From Neospora caninum Liverpool (taxonomy: Eukaryota > Apicomplexa > Conoidasida > Eucoccidiorida > Sarcocystidae): a DNA stretch of 64,000 nucleotides. The DNA lies in assembly GCF_000208865.1 (NCBI RefSeq), contig NC_018389.1, forward strand, positions 1,178,001-1,242,000, in the 5' to 3' direction. The notes under the pieces were generated by a model. It did not search any database and was not told the origin of the DNA. It saw only the letters and a program-made list of their open reading frames with translations. Positions 38,701 through 49,137 of the stretch are shown piece by piece (position 1 is the stretch's first letter; the number at the start of each line of letters is the position of its first letter). The position numbers were made by a program, and so were the translations under genes.

Positions 38701-41700
38701 GAGATGCTACACAGGAGAAACCAGCTACAGGCGTCGCCGTGATTGGAGGGCGCGGTCTCTGCAGAAAAAAAACCGCCTGAATCCGTTTGGCCGAAGTCTT
38801 CTATAATGCGACTCCACTCACCAGAATATTGTTGAGAGCCTCAACACCGTCAATCTTTGACAGCAGCTGGTTGACAATACTGTCGTTCACACCCTAGGAA
38901 AAAAAAAGAGAAGGGAGACACCAGCAATACGTGGGCATGCACATCACTGTAAGAAACCTTTGAGCCGTGCCTCCGTCTCCCTTTAGCTGCAGAAATACGA
39001 GCAGTCTCGAGTTTGTGTCCACGTTTATTTATCGATTGCCTTCTATGCACCGTGGCCATTTTCGAACCAATTGCACACGTTTCTTCTCCGTTCGTCTATG
39101 GCTGTGTCCCTGCAAGTCTTCCGCTTCCTCCCCATCGCCACGCTGCTCCCCCTTGACATGGCCCAGACGCCTGAAGAGGCAATTCCGTCTGGAAACTGCA
39201 AACGAAACGGTGAACGCAGACACTTGTCCAGTGCGTTCGACGTGTGCGAGACTCTCTTGAGAAAGCGGCGTCTGCATTCAGAGGGAACGACGAAGCAAAA
39301 TCGCGTACCGCAGAAGAAGGGTTCGAGCCGCGTTGTTTGCAAATGGCGTCGATTTCGTCAAAGATGATGATGTGGAGAGAAGCGTTGTCGCCGAGCTGTA
39401 CATACACAGATTGCCCGTGCCAGGCACCCAACAAACACGAAACGAGACGAGCTTGCGATTTCGTCCCTCTGCCGCTCTCCTATGCTACGAGAGTGAACGC
39501 GAATGCGCGGAGAGTTCTGTCTTTCATCATTTGAACAACAAGCCTGCGCGTGCTGAGTAACACAACGCTGCTGGTGTCGTCCGGGCAGCGTCGATTTTGA
39601 ACACTCACGCCACACGCACCAAACAGGCATAACTACCGCACACAAGCAACAGACTCACATGGAAGGCTGTATGTTCCAACCACACAGATACCTGCTAGTT
39701 TTAAATACCCGGCAAGCCTGCCTTCCCGGCTCCGGGGTCGGCGGCAAGGCGGAAGAAGACCCCCCCAGTGCCTCGAGGAGAATTCACAGACTCCACAAGG
39801 GGTTGCAAATCAAAGAAGGGAAGTTTCTTCCCTTCCTGCTGGCCTTCTGCCTTGAAGCAGTTTCAACAACGACAGCAAAACGGCAGATCAACGAAGGAAC
39901 TTGCAGCTTACCTTCCTGTATTCGTCTTCTGCTGCCTTGAACAGGTTGCGAATGTTCTCTTCCGACTGGCCAACGTATTTGTTGAGAATCTCCGGTCCGT
40001 TGACGATCACAGGTTCGCGCGCACGAAGGCTCTTCCCGATCTGGCGAGCAATCAGCGTCTTCCCTGTTCCAGGCGGGCCGTACAGCAACATTCCTGTGCG
40101 CAGAAAACAGAGGGCTTATACACTGAGCAGAGTGGAGATGCGGCAGGAAGCGAGAATCGAAAGGACGGAAGATAGCGTTTTTCTTTCGGAGAAACCAAAC
40201 TCTAAGGAGGGAAACCGGCAGAGAAGTGAAACCAACAAACAGAGGAATCTTGAGACAGGCAACAGCCTCTCAGGGAGTTCTATGAAAACTTCAGCGCCTA
40301 AAAAACTCGGTGAGACCCCCCGTCGTCCTGAGAATACGTGCAACTGGGGAATCCGAAACAGAGACTTCCTCTTCCATTTTGATGTTCAGCGTTTCCTCTC
40401 TGGAACAGTCAACACGGAGGATGGTGAACAGTTACCTCGAACGTGTTTGATTCCCATTTCCTGGACGACGGCAGGAGGAAAAATCCGTGACGCAAAAGCT
40501 CTTCGAAAAATCTCGTTGAACTCCTTGTCCAGCCCCCCAATTCCGAGCTCCTCAAAATTGAAATCCGGAGTCAGAATGTTTCTCTGCAGCATGCGTCGAC
40601 TCTGGACACATACCCGGCCGTCGTCTGCCCCGACAAAAAGCACCTGACTCTTTTCTGTCAGTTGCCCACGTGTCAGCACTGCGAGCGAAAAAACACGGGT
40701 ATCAGCGATGTCGGAATGAGGACGCCCGAAGGCATTTGCACCAAGGTCGATTCCGCAGAGAAACAGACCCTGTCCCCGTTCCTTAAAGAACTGTGTCACT
40801 TGACTCGGAAACAGCCAGCTGTACAGACACCCTATCCCACGGTGAAATATCGATTGCCCCAGGTGTTCGCCTCGGAGAGAGACAAATCCCCCAGGAGCAC
40901 TTGTTTCCTGTTTTCCCTTGCTTATAATACATGCCCTCCCGGAGCAACGGAAGAACATATTGCTTGTCTCTCTGCTTTGGGCCGTACTATCAGAAGTAAG
41001 TGGCATGTCAGATAACCTCTAGCTCCTCAGTTGATATTGCCGCACGACGCAGAAAATGTGAAAGCAACTGATCTCAAAGAGCTTCAACCGTCCCTTACTC
41101 TCGAAGGTCCAATGAAGAATAGAAAGGGACACAAAGTCAACAGGGAGTGTCTAAAGACTTGGCGCTGGGATTTTCACCTTTTCGCAACAGGCAAAACGTC
41201 TGCTGATGTAAAGAGTAGAAGGCACCTAAATACAGGTATTCATGAAAATATGTATTTAGACCGAAGTCTCCGATGAAGGGCGTAGACATTCAGATGAGAG
41301 GGAAGAAGGTGGGCATCTGGGACGCTTACGTCTTGAGCTTTGCCGGCTAGCGCCCTCGAAAGGGAGCATCTCCTTGACGCTGCTAGGAAAGGGAAAAGGA
41401 CGCCGCCGAACCAGCCGTCGCATGCATGGAAAACGGGTTGGATCAACAAAGGTGAGCAGCCAAAAAGGGGGAAAGACAGCGAGGCGGGCGAATTTAGGAA
41501 GTCTTTAGGACAACGATGAACGATGTAGCCTCTCCATGGCAGAGCACGAGCACTGAAAGCGCTTCTCGAGTGTGATCTGTCTTCTGCGTATAGCCACTTC
41601 CGCGTCAACCTGAGGAAATGCGCGATCTACGAAGTTGAGCGAGCAGAAACAACACGGAAAAAGCATGCGACACAAGACCTACACACGGGACCGCCACAGC

Positions 41701-43053
41701 ATAGATTAGCTCCAGCCAGCCGGCGCCGTGATAGTACTTTCGTGGAGTATTCGACAGCAGCAGAACCCCCTAGTCAGCATGCGGCACGGGGGGGAACATC
41801 CTCGGCAGTCTGCACTGCGCTCGCAAAAAAACAGCTGGAAATGGTGAGGAACGAAAGCACGAGGAAGGGGAGTTGAAGTGGTCCACGATGTGCTGCATGC
41901 TCCGCAACGCAGAAACAGGTGCGTCATGTAAGCAGGTATAACTTACGTCATCTTGAGCGCCTGCTTCTCGTCGAGCTTGACAGCCACGCACTGGTGCTGG
42001 GTGAAGACTTGCCGACAAAAGAGCGATCGAAATTCCTCTTCCAGCTTGTCATCGTGCACAACGATACGCGACTCTGTTCACAACAACGCCGGGCTCCGCA
42101 GCAAATGCTCAAGACGCCTTAAAAGCCTTTTGGCGCAAAACTTCTCACTAGTGGGCTCTCCGGCCAAAGGAGAAATCTCTGCAGGAGGGGGATGTGACAG
42201 GTGCACGGCGTATCGTCGAAAAACAAACGATCCATGTAGCTACACAAAAAGCCGGAGCGTGCCGCGTTGACGCAAGGATCACGGAACAGCTGGCTTTTGT
42301 GACTTCGACGCGTACATCACACGAAGGGGGTCATGACTCACAGCAAGGACAAGTCCAGAATGGCATGCATCGAACGGCGATCAAGAAAACTTGTGACATT
42401 CAGAGGACCGACCATGAGGCGTCGAGGCGGCAAGCGGGTCGCCTCTCAGTACACCGACGGACTGACTTAGAACAGCAAACTGTGCAAAGCCTTGACAGGT
42501 TTCTGATACCTGGTTTGAGATAAGTAGAAACCTCGATTTGCATCACTCCAATCTGGTACAGATGCTCGCGGTCCGGCGGAAGCTGAAAAGGGCGAAGCGC
42601 AACTTCATCTCTAAGTTGAATTCTTGCGCTCTCCCGCTGACAGGTATTCAAACCAATCTCATTCTCCTGGAGCAATTCATCAGGCCTGCGAGGGTCCGAA
42701 CAGAGATGTCAACCGTATAAATACGCTTTTTGCTCCAGTTCTCTGTGTTTCTTGCAAGTCAGTCACCAATACCTCAAGGCGTGTCGACATGTAGAAGAAA
42801 AGAGAACTGCGGCAGTGAGTCCCCTCTCAGAGAGACAGCAGACTTTGGTCCCTGTCCTTATAAGCTGTGCACCCGGTGTCCTTACCGGTGCTACCAGCCA
42901 CTAAACATACTTGACCCGGAAATAGTGCAGACCAAGGGTAGTTGTTTGTGCCTGTGGAAGGGAGGAGAAGGCGGCTAGCGCCCCACCACAGGCGTCTCCA
43001 GCGCCTTCGGCGACAGGCACCGTCGTAAGGTTCTCTCCCGACCCAGAAATCAT
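32746..43053 (-). CDS. NSF: N-ethylmaleimide-sensitive factor (NSF/Sec18), AAA ATPase
   Basis: NSF disassembles SNARE complexes with alpha-SNAP after membrane fusion, powering vesicle traffic between ER, Golgi, endosomes and secretory organelles. Exons in transcript order: 42911-43053 (ATG), 42532-42685, 41947-42071, 41330-41382, 40436-40654, 39912-40093, 39309-39395, 38822-38893, 38155-38220, 37838-37933, 37380-37529, 36959-37034, 36114-36193, 35606-35755, 34847-34913, 34343-34506, 33945-34076, 33210-33294, 32746-32825. They sum to 2,181 nt (726 residues plus stop), close to the usual length of about 744. Order: substrate-binding N domain; D1 with Walker A GPPGTGKT, Walker B IIIFDEID and the NSF signatures [20 protein letters not shown] and RPGRLE; D2 with Walker A GPPGCGKT and the conserved [13 protein letters not shown]. 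The short GAG-type acceptor at 42072 is the least certain boundary. All other phases agree. No frame break was seen. Confidence 0.96.
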
Positions 43054-44915
43054 GCCAGTCCAGGCCTCATCAACCGGTAAACAAATAGAGGTGCGCAGAT
43101 GTCATTGTGTGCTTAGAGTCAGGCCGCTACGGAATGGCAAGCAGTTTCCGTCTTGAGTCTGAGGAGTGTCATCTTACATGACAGAGACGACAATGTTCTT
43201 CACCTCGCAGAGGAGGGCGTGACCGGACGCATCCCCCGACGACGCTGCCGTCTGTCGGAGACTGGCATACACCCGTGGATTGACGTATGCCTGAGGCAGC
43301 AATCATCCGCATGACAGACAGGCTGCCGTCGAAAAGGCGATGGCAAGGCTGTAGTCGAGACCACAGCGAGAATGGGAAAACGGAAAAGCTTAACGCCTTC
43401 AGCTGTGCCGTTCACGAGTCCACAACGTGGCTCTGAAACGGCGTAGGGCTGCAATTTGTGGCTTCAGTTCCAGTTGGCCGCGTACGCATAATAGTAAGAG
43501 TCTCCCGAAGAGAAGTCGTGGCCGTGACCACCGCACACGTGTCTGGCGGATGCATATCTACTGAACCATGAGCGACAGACTACGTCCGGCGACAAAAAAA
43601 AGCACCCGGGAGTCTGGATCGTGCCAGGAGAAAGTTGTGTCGCTGGAAGGGGCTCTGTGGACCAGTGAAGGCCACGTTCAGCACAATTTATCGAAGCTAC
43701 TTTCTTGCCGAAACGCGTCCGGTGTCCCAGGGTCTCTTACGCAGTTTGTGAATGCCACATCCTTGGACGGCAGCTTAACGGTCGTCAGTACGAATGCCAT
43801 ATTTTTCCAGAAAGTCACGGTCGCGAAACATGGAACTATCCGATTCTGGTGAGAATTGGATTCGCTGAAGAAGTCTCAGTCCAGCCGGCTTGCCCGTAAC
43901 ACTGTACGAGGAGAAAAGTAAAACATGCAGCCGGCAAGACACTGCGCTGCTCTTGACCCTGTAGCTTGATGCTAGCAGACACAATGATCAAGCCAAGCGA
44001 CCTTCCGCATTGGATTGAACAGGGGCAAAAAGACTAGTCAGTTCACAAAGTGAAGCCAGCACACAATCATTCAGCCTTTCAACGTCACCGTAGGATCTGG
44101 CCCACGCCTGGCGTCGAGCGGGAGGCTGTCACGGGTGAACAGCGGGGAGGGTGCATGCGCGGGCGGGAGACATAAACCAATGGGAATCAGAAAAAAAAAT
44201 CGAGCAAGTGGGACGAGGCGGAAGGCAGAATGCGGCGGTTTGGTCAGTTGCTTCAAGTTACGAAAGAAATCAGGATTCACCTTTAGCCAGTGTCGCTTAG
44301 CTGTGATGACTGTCTGTTCGGACTCTAGCTGAGCAAAATTGCACGCCAGTGGGCCTCGATCTCTACGGTACAAGCCGACCAACCGAGACTCTTTGCTGAC
44401 GCTTCTGCGTCAGCAACAATGCGGCATGTCGCATGTGAGCTCACTCTAACCGCCTTCGTACCCGTTGTGGTCAAGACTAATCCGGTGTGTGTGCAATTGC
44501 CTGTTTTTCAAGAGGGACGGTGGCGGCCAACACTTCAGAACAAATACAAGATTCCCATCCACGGTTAGCTGAGTTGTCACGACCGCTGCGTAGGTCAGCG
44601 TTCCCATATACCGCGTCATTTTGACATAGAAAACGTAAATGCCGATGGCCTGAGCTGTCTCAGTGCCGCTTGAGACGTTGTTTAGAATCACGGTCAGAAA
44701 TATTCGGTCTTGTCACATCGGATATGCTCACGAGCCCGCCCATGATTGCTAGGATCTGTCTAAACGCTGCGGAGGGACATGTTTCTACGGTATGTACAAA
44801 ATCTTCTGTTGAGCCCCGGGGTTTCTTCGTCGGGGATGCTTCACACCATTTCCTCGGGGACGAGGGGAAGCGGGGAGTTAGACACCCACTAGCTTCTTCC
44901 CCCCTCCACCCAGAA
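43054..44915. other. Spacer between NSF and the CPW-WPC gene, with exon-like frames
   Basis: Both flanking genes are on the minus strand, so this holds the NSF promoter and the CPW-WPC 3' UTR. Several minus-strand frames resemble exons: 44500-44700 (beta-rich, containing MGTLTYAAVVTTQLTVDG), 44286-44350 (CNFAQLESEQTVITAKRHW then a GTGAAT donor) and 43775-43932. They can be joined in phase into a short C-terminal-like piece, but no start or similarity supports a separate gene. Confidence 0.4.
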
Positions 44916-47900
44916 CTACGTTAGAGTATGCGCATCGCTCGCTGATGAGTAGGCGATACGTATTTTCTTGCGATTGTATTGCTTTTGGATGCGTATATTC
45001 TCACCTCCGGTTCCTGTGAGCAGGCGAGTTACATCAAACCCGTCACTCAATGTGAATGCACCATTGATGGTGTCCAAGGGATAGCAGTCAAGGTTGCAGA
45101 GCTTCAGCAGAGTTTGTTTCTGCTCGTCGGATAGTGATCCCCATTCCTGAGGTCTCTTGCAGGGCCCTGAAAGGATAAGGTAAAGAACAGTCTTGCTGAG
45201 AGGCACATATTTGACCCAACCTGTGTATAATGGCCCTGGCTCGCACCACCCTGCATAGCCATCGTGACATTCGCTATCCAATACGCGCGGAGTGGTGAAT
45301 CCTACCTGGTTGTCCCGGGATTCGCTGCCAGCCGATGGGGCATCCGGAGCAGTTTCGCGTCGCCTGCCCTGTGAACTCAAAAGTTTGCCGGGGCGTCAGG
45401 GCAGCCACATACACTGGAGCATACCTTCGCAAGGCCAGGTCACGCGACATCGTTTCTCAAATTCTGGGGAGCTCGATGAAAGCTTTGCGACGCATTGGTT
45501 CAGGAGCTCTGTACCTTGTTTCTCGTGCTCAGACATGAAGTCAAAGTGGGTGAGAGAGGGGCATTGCGGCGACGATGCGAAGCCTGGTCAGAGGAAAGTC
45601 TGATTAGCGGCAACTTCAATTTGGATGGCGAGGAGGACGCTTCCTACTGTCTGGCGCCCGACACGCCCCAGAACCCATCAGGTTCATCCATCCCACCGGG
45701 CAGGGCGCTGTAGAGTATGCTCGCTTGCCTGTCGAACGGGGCGGATACAGCAAAGCATGTATTCCCCTGTGTATACAAACGTACAGGTTGCGACGATTGT
45801 CTGCTGTACGCAAGGCCACCGAACATTGCACTCGGCCGCAAAAGCCTGTCGCGCCAGTGGAGTGAGTCGCTGGAGGTCGCGTGTATCTGAACACGCAGGA
45901 GCTGACCCCTGCGAAATCGGTGGATAAGGAGTGTAGCAAGGTGATGACCTCGTCAATCCTACCGGGGGAGGCCGGCACATGTGTGCCTCAGCATCATACG
46001 ACCAGTCCTTGGGGCAGGTATGGGTATAGTCACGAACTGATCTCACGACATCTTGTGGTCCCGAACTACAGCACAAGATACGCAAGTTTCTTACCGCAAT
46101 CCACCTGCTGGCACGGCCATTCAACCTGGCCTGGATGACCTCGAAATAAGAAAAGAGAAAGTTCCTCTTTCGCTGTCTTCGCGTACATGCAACGGCAAAA
46201 CGTTCCTTGTCTGCGGCCGAGAAACCAGACAAATCCTGCAGGGGACAGCATCACGAGGGGGGTTGTGCCCTCATTTTGTCCGCGGCTTTCTCACTTGTTC
46301 GGCCTCGCAGTGGCCCTTATACTCGCTGAGGATGAAAAACTGCTGAAAGAGTGTCGAGTAAGTTCGCAGATGCTGACACTTACGCTGGGGCAATGCATTT
46401 TCCATTGTAGCTCCACCCTTCTGCGCAGGCACAATGCCATGAGCAATCGTCCAACTAGTCACATTGAATTTATTACCCGGGCACTCTAAGGAGTAGTTAC
46501 GTCCTCCACGCGCATCACAAACGTCATCCATACACGGCCACCGGATTTTGCACTCTGCACAAGCTGGTGTGGATGTTCCACAAGGTGCAGAACAAAAATG
46601 TAAGCGTGCCTGCAGAGATCTGCGACTTGTCCTGAGGTGTCTTCACCTCGAAGGCCTGTCACGAAATGGAGTTAATGACATGCTGGTTATCGCAGAACTG
46701 CAACGCGAACCAGAATATGAGGGCAAGGGCCGCTGTAGTCTACGGGGGCTCGGCATTCAGTGTCGCTTATTTCTTCCCATCCAGCAGGGCACTGCTTGGC
46801 GTCTGCGATGTACTCATATGATCCATTTTATGGCAGTGCTCGGAAGCATCCGCTCTCAGAGTCTCACAGTTTCGAGTACAAGTCAGATCCGCCTACAGAG
46901 CACGAAGATCAGGTGAATAGACCGCGAGCGATTCTCGCGTGGCGATGCTTACGACTGGCTCCAGGTCTTGCCACGCCGCTTTTTTCGCCTGTTCTTTCTG
47001 GACTCAGACGTGAAACGCTGTCGGACTTTCGAGGCATACGTGCAGGACTATATTTTACCATAACTTGCTGTATTCGCTATGTGATATGAAAACGAATGCA
47101 GAGGCAGACTGTGTGTTACCTTTATGGTGAGCGGTATATTCGTGTTCATCAAGGGATAAGTAAAAGGCCGGTTGGGCACAGAGGAAGATGCAGAGCGGAA
47201 CCCCAGCAACTGATTTGCGAGGGCACCTCCCAGGGTCCGGAGCAGCGAAGCAGGATCAACTATGGTGCAGGCGATTTGCGAACACACTGCTGTATCGCTG
47301 TTGGTCAGTCAGCGCTTACAGTTGGGTATGTGCGACTGAGAGAAGGGAAAAGGCTGGATTGACATCGGTGCCGGCAGTGGAATTGGCATTACAGCGGTCG
47401 GAGCAGGTGCTCTAGACACAATGGGTACATTCCCTCTCGCAGCATTGACAGGTGTTTGGCTTGCTGCATAAAGCTGCGCAGATGATGCGGTCGCTGTTCC
47501 TTGCGGCGTGCCAAGAACAACTGGGCAGTAGTGGCTGACTGACATCCATAACAAAAGAGGCAAGGTTTGAAATAGCACGCACCTGGAAGTTCGCCTGCAG
47601 GCGGCGGCACACTCGGTTCCTGCGGTGTAGGCGAAAGCGACCGCCCGCTGAGTGTGGTTGTTTGCCCATAGAGGAGATTCGTGCCTGTTGTTTCTGGCAC
47701 GGGTACGCCTGGTGCGCTAGGCAGAGAACCGAATGCAGGATCGTTGACAGTGTGCCCTGCGGGTATTGTCCATTGATAGCCTGGATTGGCTATCTTAATG
47801 GGATGCCCCCACATATCTCTTTGGTACGGTCCAGCAGTTGGCTCTGGATTCAGGAACAGGCGAGATGTCGTTCGGAACGCCCCCACGCAAGAGGTCAGGG

Positions 47901-47949
47901 CTATTACTGCAGCCCCACAGAGGCAGACGCTCCCCATGTTTTGCATCAT
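44916..47949 (-). CDS. Secreted CPW-WPC domain protein (five domains, very short introns)
   Basis: CPW-WPC proteins are secreted apicomplexan proteins; in Plasmodium, members are made around the ookinete stage. Start at 47949 with signal peptide MGSVCLCGAAVIALTSCVGA, then a proline-rich linker and five cysteine domains. Exons: 47583-47949, 47320-47520, 47120-47259, probably 46953-46997, 46868-46892, 46711-46802, 46610-46655, 46477-46554, 46384-46420, 46295-46325, 46187-46235, 46095-46130, 45963-46036, 45785-45908, 45648-45728, 45515-45583, 45413-45463, 45306-45368, 45221-45250, 45005-45166, 44916-44941. Splicing restores CPAGWEEI..SGPC..CKIRWPC, CPEGWSYNGKCIAPAEYKGHC..CQVEWPC, CPKDW..CNVRWPC, CPVGW..CRVTWPC and CPIGWQ..YTGPC..CNLDC. 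Linkers CTRNYAKQCP, CVRDYTHTCP and CKRAYSTAPCP fit the family pattern. Length is about 593-608 residues depending on the small fourth exon. The fifth domain has lost the WPC element. Confidence 0.9.
46555..46609 (-). other. 55-nt GC-AG intron in the CPW-WPC gene
   Basis: Between exons 46610-46655 and 46477-46554 the only splice that yields the conserved DKSQISAECKIRWPC spacing uses a GC donor (CAG|GCACGC) with a TGCAG acceptor. Its length matches the neighbouring 54-58 nt GT-AG introns. Confidence 0.65.
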
Positions 47950-49137
47950 TCACCGTGCTAGGTCACAAGGTACTGCCTCTCCGAAGAACACACCCAGTTT
48001 GGACCGCTATTCCGCCACAGATTTCGACTTCTTGTCCAGCGGGAGGCTTCTTACTGCCAGGCGGTGGCTGTACACCCCATTGAGGTCGAGAAGCTGTCTC
48101 AGCGCATCAGTGAAATCTCGCGTTTGTTAGGTAATGTTTTGCTATCGGCCCCAGAAGAAGAACAAAACTTAGAACTCTGTTAGTAGCATTTTTCTCGTGA
48201 ACGAGATAGAGACATTTAATTCCTCAAAAATGTGAAAGGTTCACAACCGGACGGTGGCAGCTCGGCACCATTGTGTCCGCCGTGACTCTGTTGGTGATAC
48301 TTTATGGCATTCCCTTGGTTCGGTGAATTTACGCTAAGGGCACCTGTCCGTGTGAACGCAACGTTCCGCATGGTCATATTAGTCGGGAGTCAGAGGTAGG
48401 CCCACAATTTAGCTCCTTTGATATTCACTGCCCATGCGACATAGTAAGCGGATGTGGCTCGGCCAGAATGCGGAATACATAGTGTCAGCGGGGTGGGGGG
48501 GGGGGGCATATTTGACCATCCATCGTGTGACCTCTTAAAACTGCATACTGAAGGCTGACAGTCTTCTGCCCACGCGTCCGACAAGTGCTGGTACAATGGC
48601 GCAATCAAGTAAAGGACAGAATGTCACGCTTGCAACTTTGTAGCGTGTCAGTGAGGATGGATATCATTCGAAGAAGAATCTCATGCAGTCACCGGAAGAG
48701 AATTAACTGGTCCCTCATCAAAAATCTGTACGCTGAGTTCCATCGGAAAACTAAAATCCACAAAAATTTTGAATGTACAGCGGAGATCGAAGCCGTTGCT
48801 TGACGTGAGACGTAGAAATAAAATATTTGGGCAATATCAGACCAAGATAGTATCCGATCTTGTGTATGATTCTACAAGCAGCCCTCACTGTCAGCCACGG
48901 CCGCTGCGAAATCACTGTGCTAGGAGAACGGTCGCCGGGGCCAAGAGTGTCCGGTTATCTGGGGCGGCGCGGGCACGCCACTGGCGTGTGAGGGATTGGT
49001 ACCGCTGTGGTATAGCCACGGAGGCTGAATTTCAGAAACTTGCCGGCCACGCTACACGCTATCGACAGAGCCGAGCACAGGCACCATGGGCAACAAGCGT
49101 GTTCCAGCGTGCGACGAACAGAGACTTGGAAGCTGGC
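47950..49137. other. Spacer between CPW-WPC and SFM1-like genes, with poly-G tract
   Basis: This is the promoter side of the CPW-WPC gene and the 3' UTR of the SFM1-like gene. A guanine run broken by one T (48490-48506) is the only marked feature. Open frames here are short and unsupported. No RNA gene was recognised. Confidence 0.55.
48490..48506. repeat. Poly-G tract
   Basis: A run of four G, one T and twelve G in non-coding sequence downstream of the SFM1-like gene. Such a tract is prone to length error and could form a G-quadruplex. Confidence 0.9.

Noticed and set aside
43775..43932. Second reading of this block in another frame (ATVTFWKNMAFVLTT then a GTAAGA donor)
   Set aside because: It is attractive as beta-strand coding but does not join in phase with the upstream block, whereas the alternative frame does. 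Neither is strong enough to call a gene.
47287..47319. A 33-nt intron in the CPW-WPC gene
   Set aside because: Too short to be credible. A 60-nt alternative ending at TAG before 47259 keeps the same phase and fits the other mini-introns.
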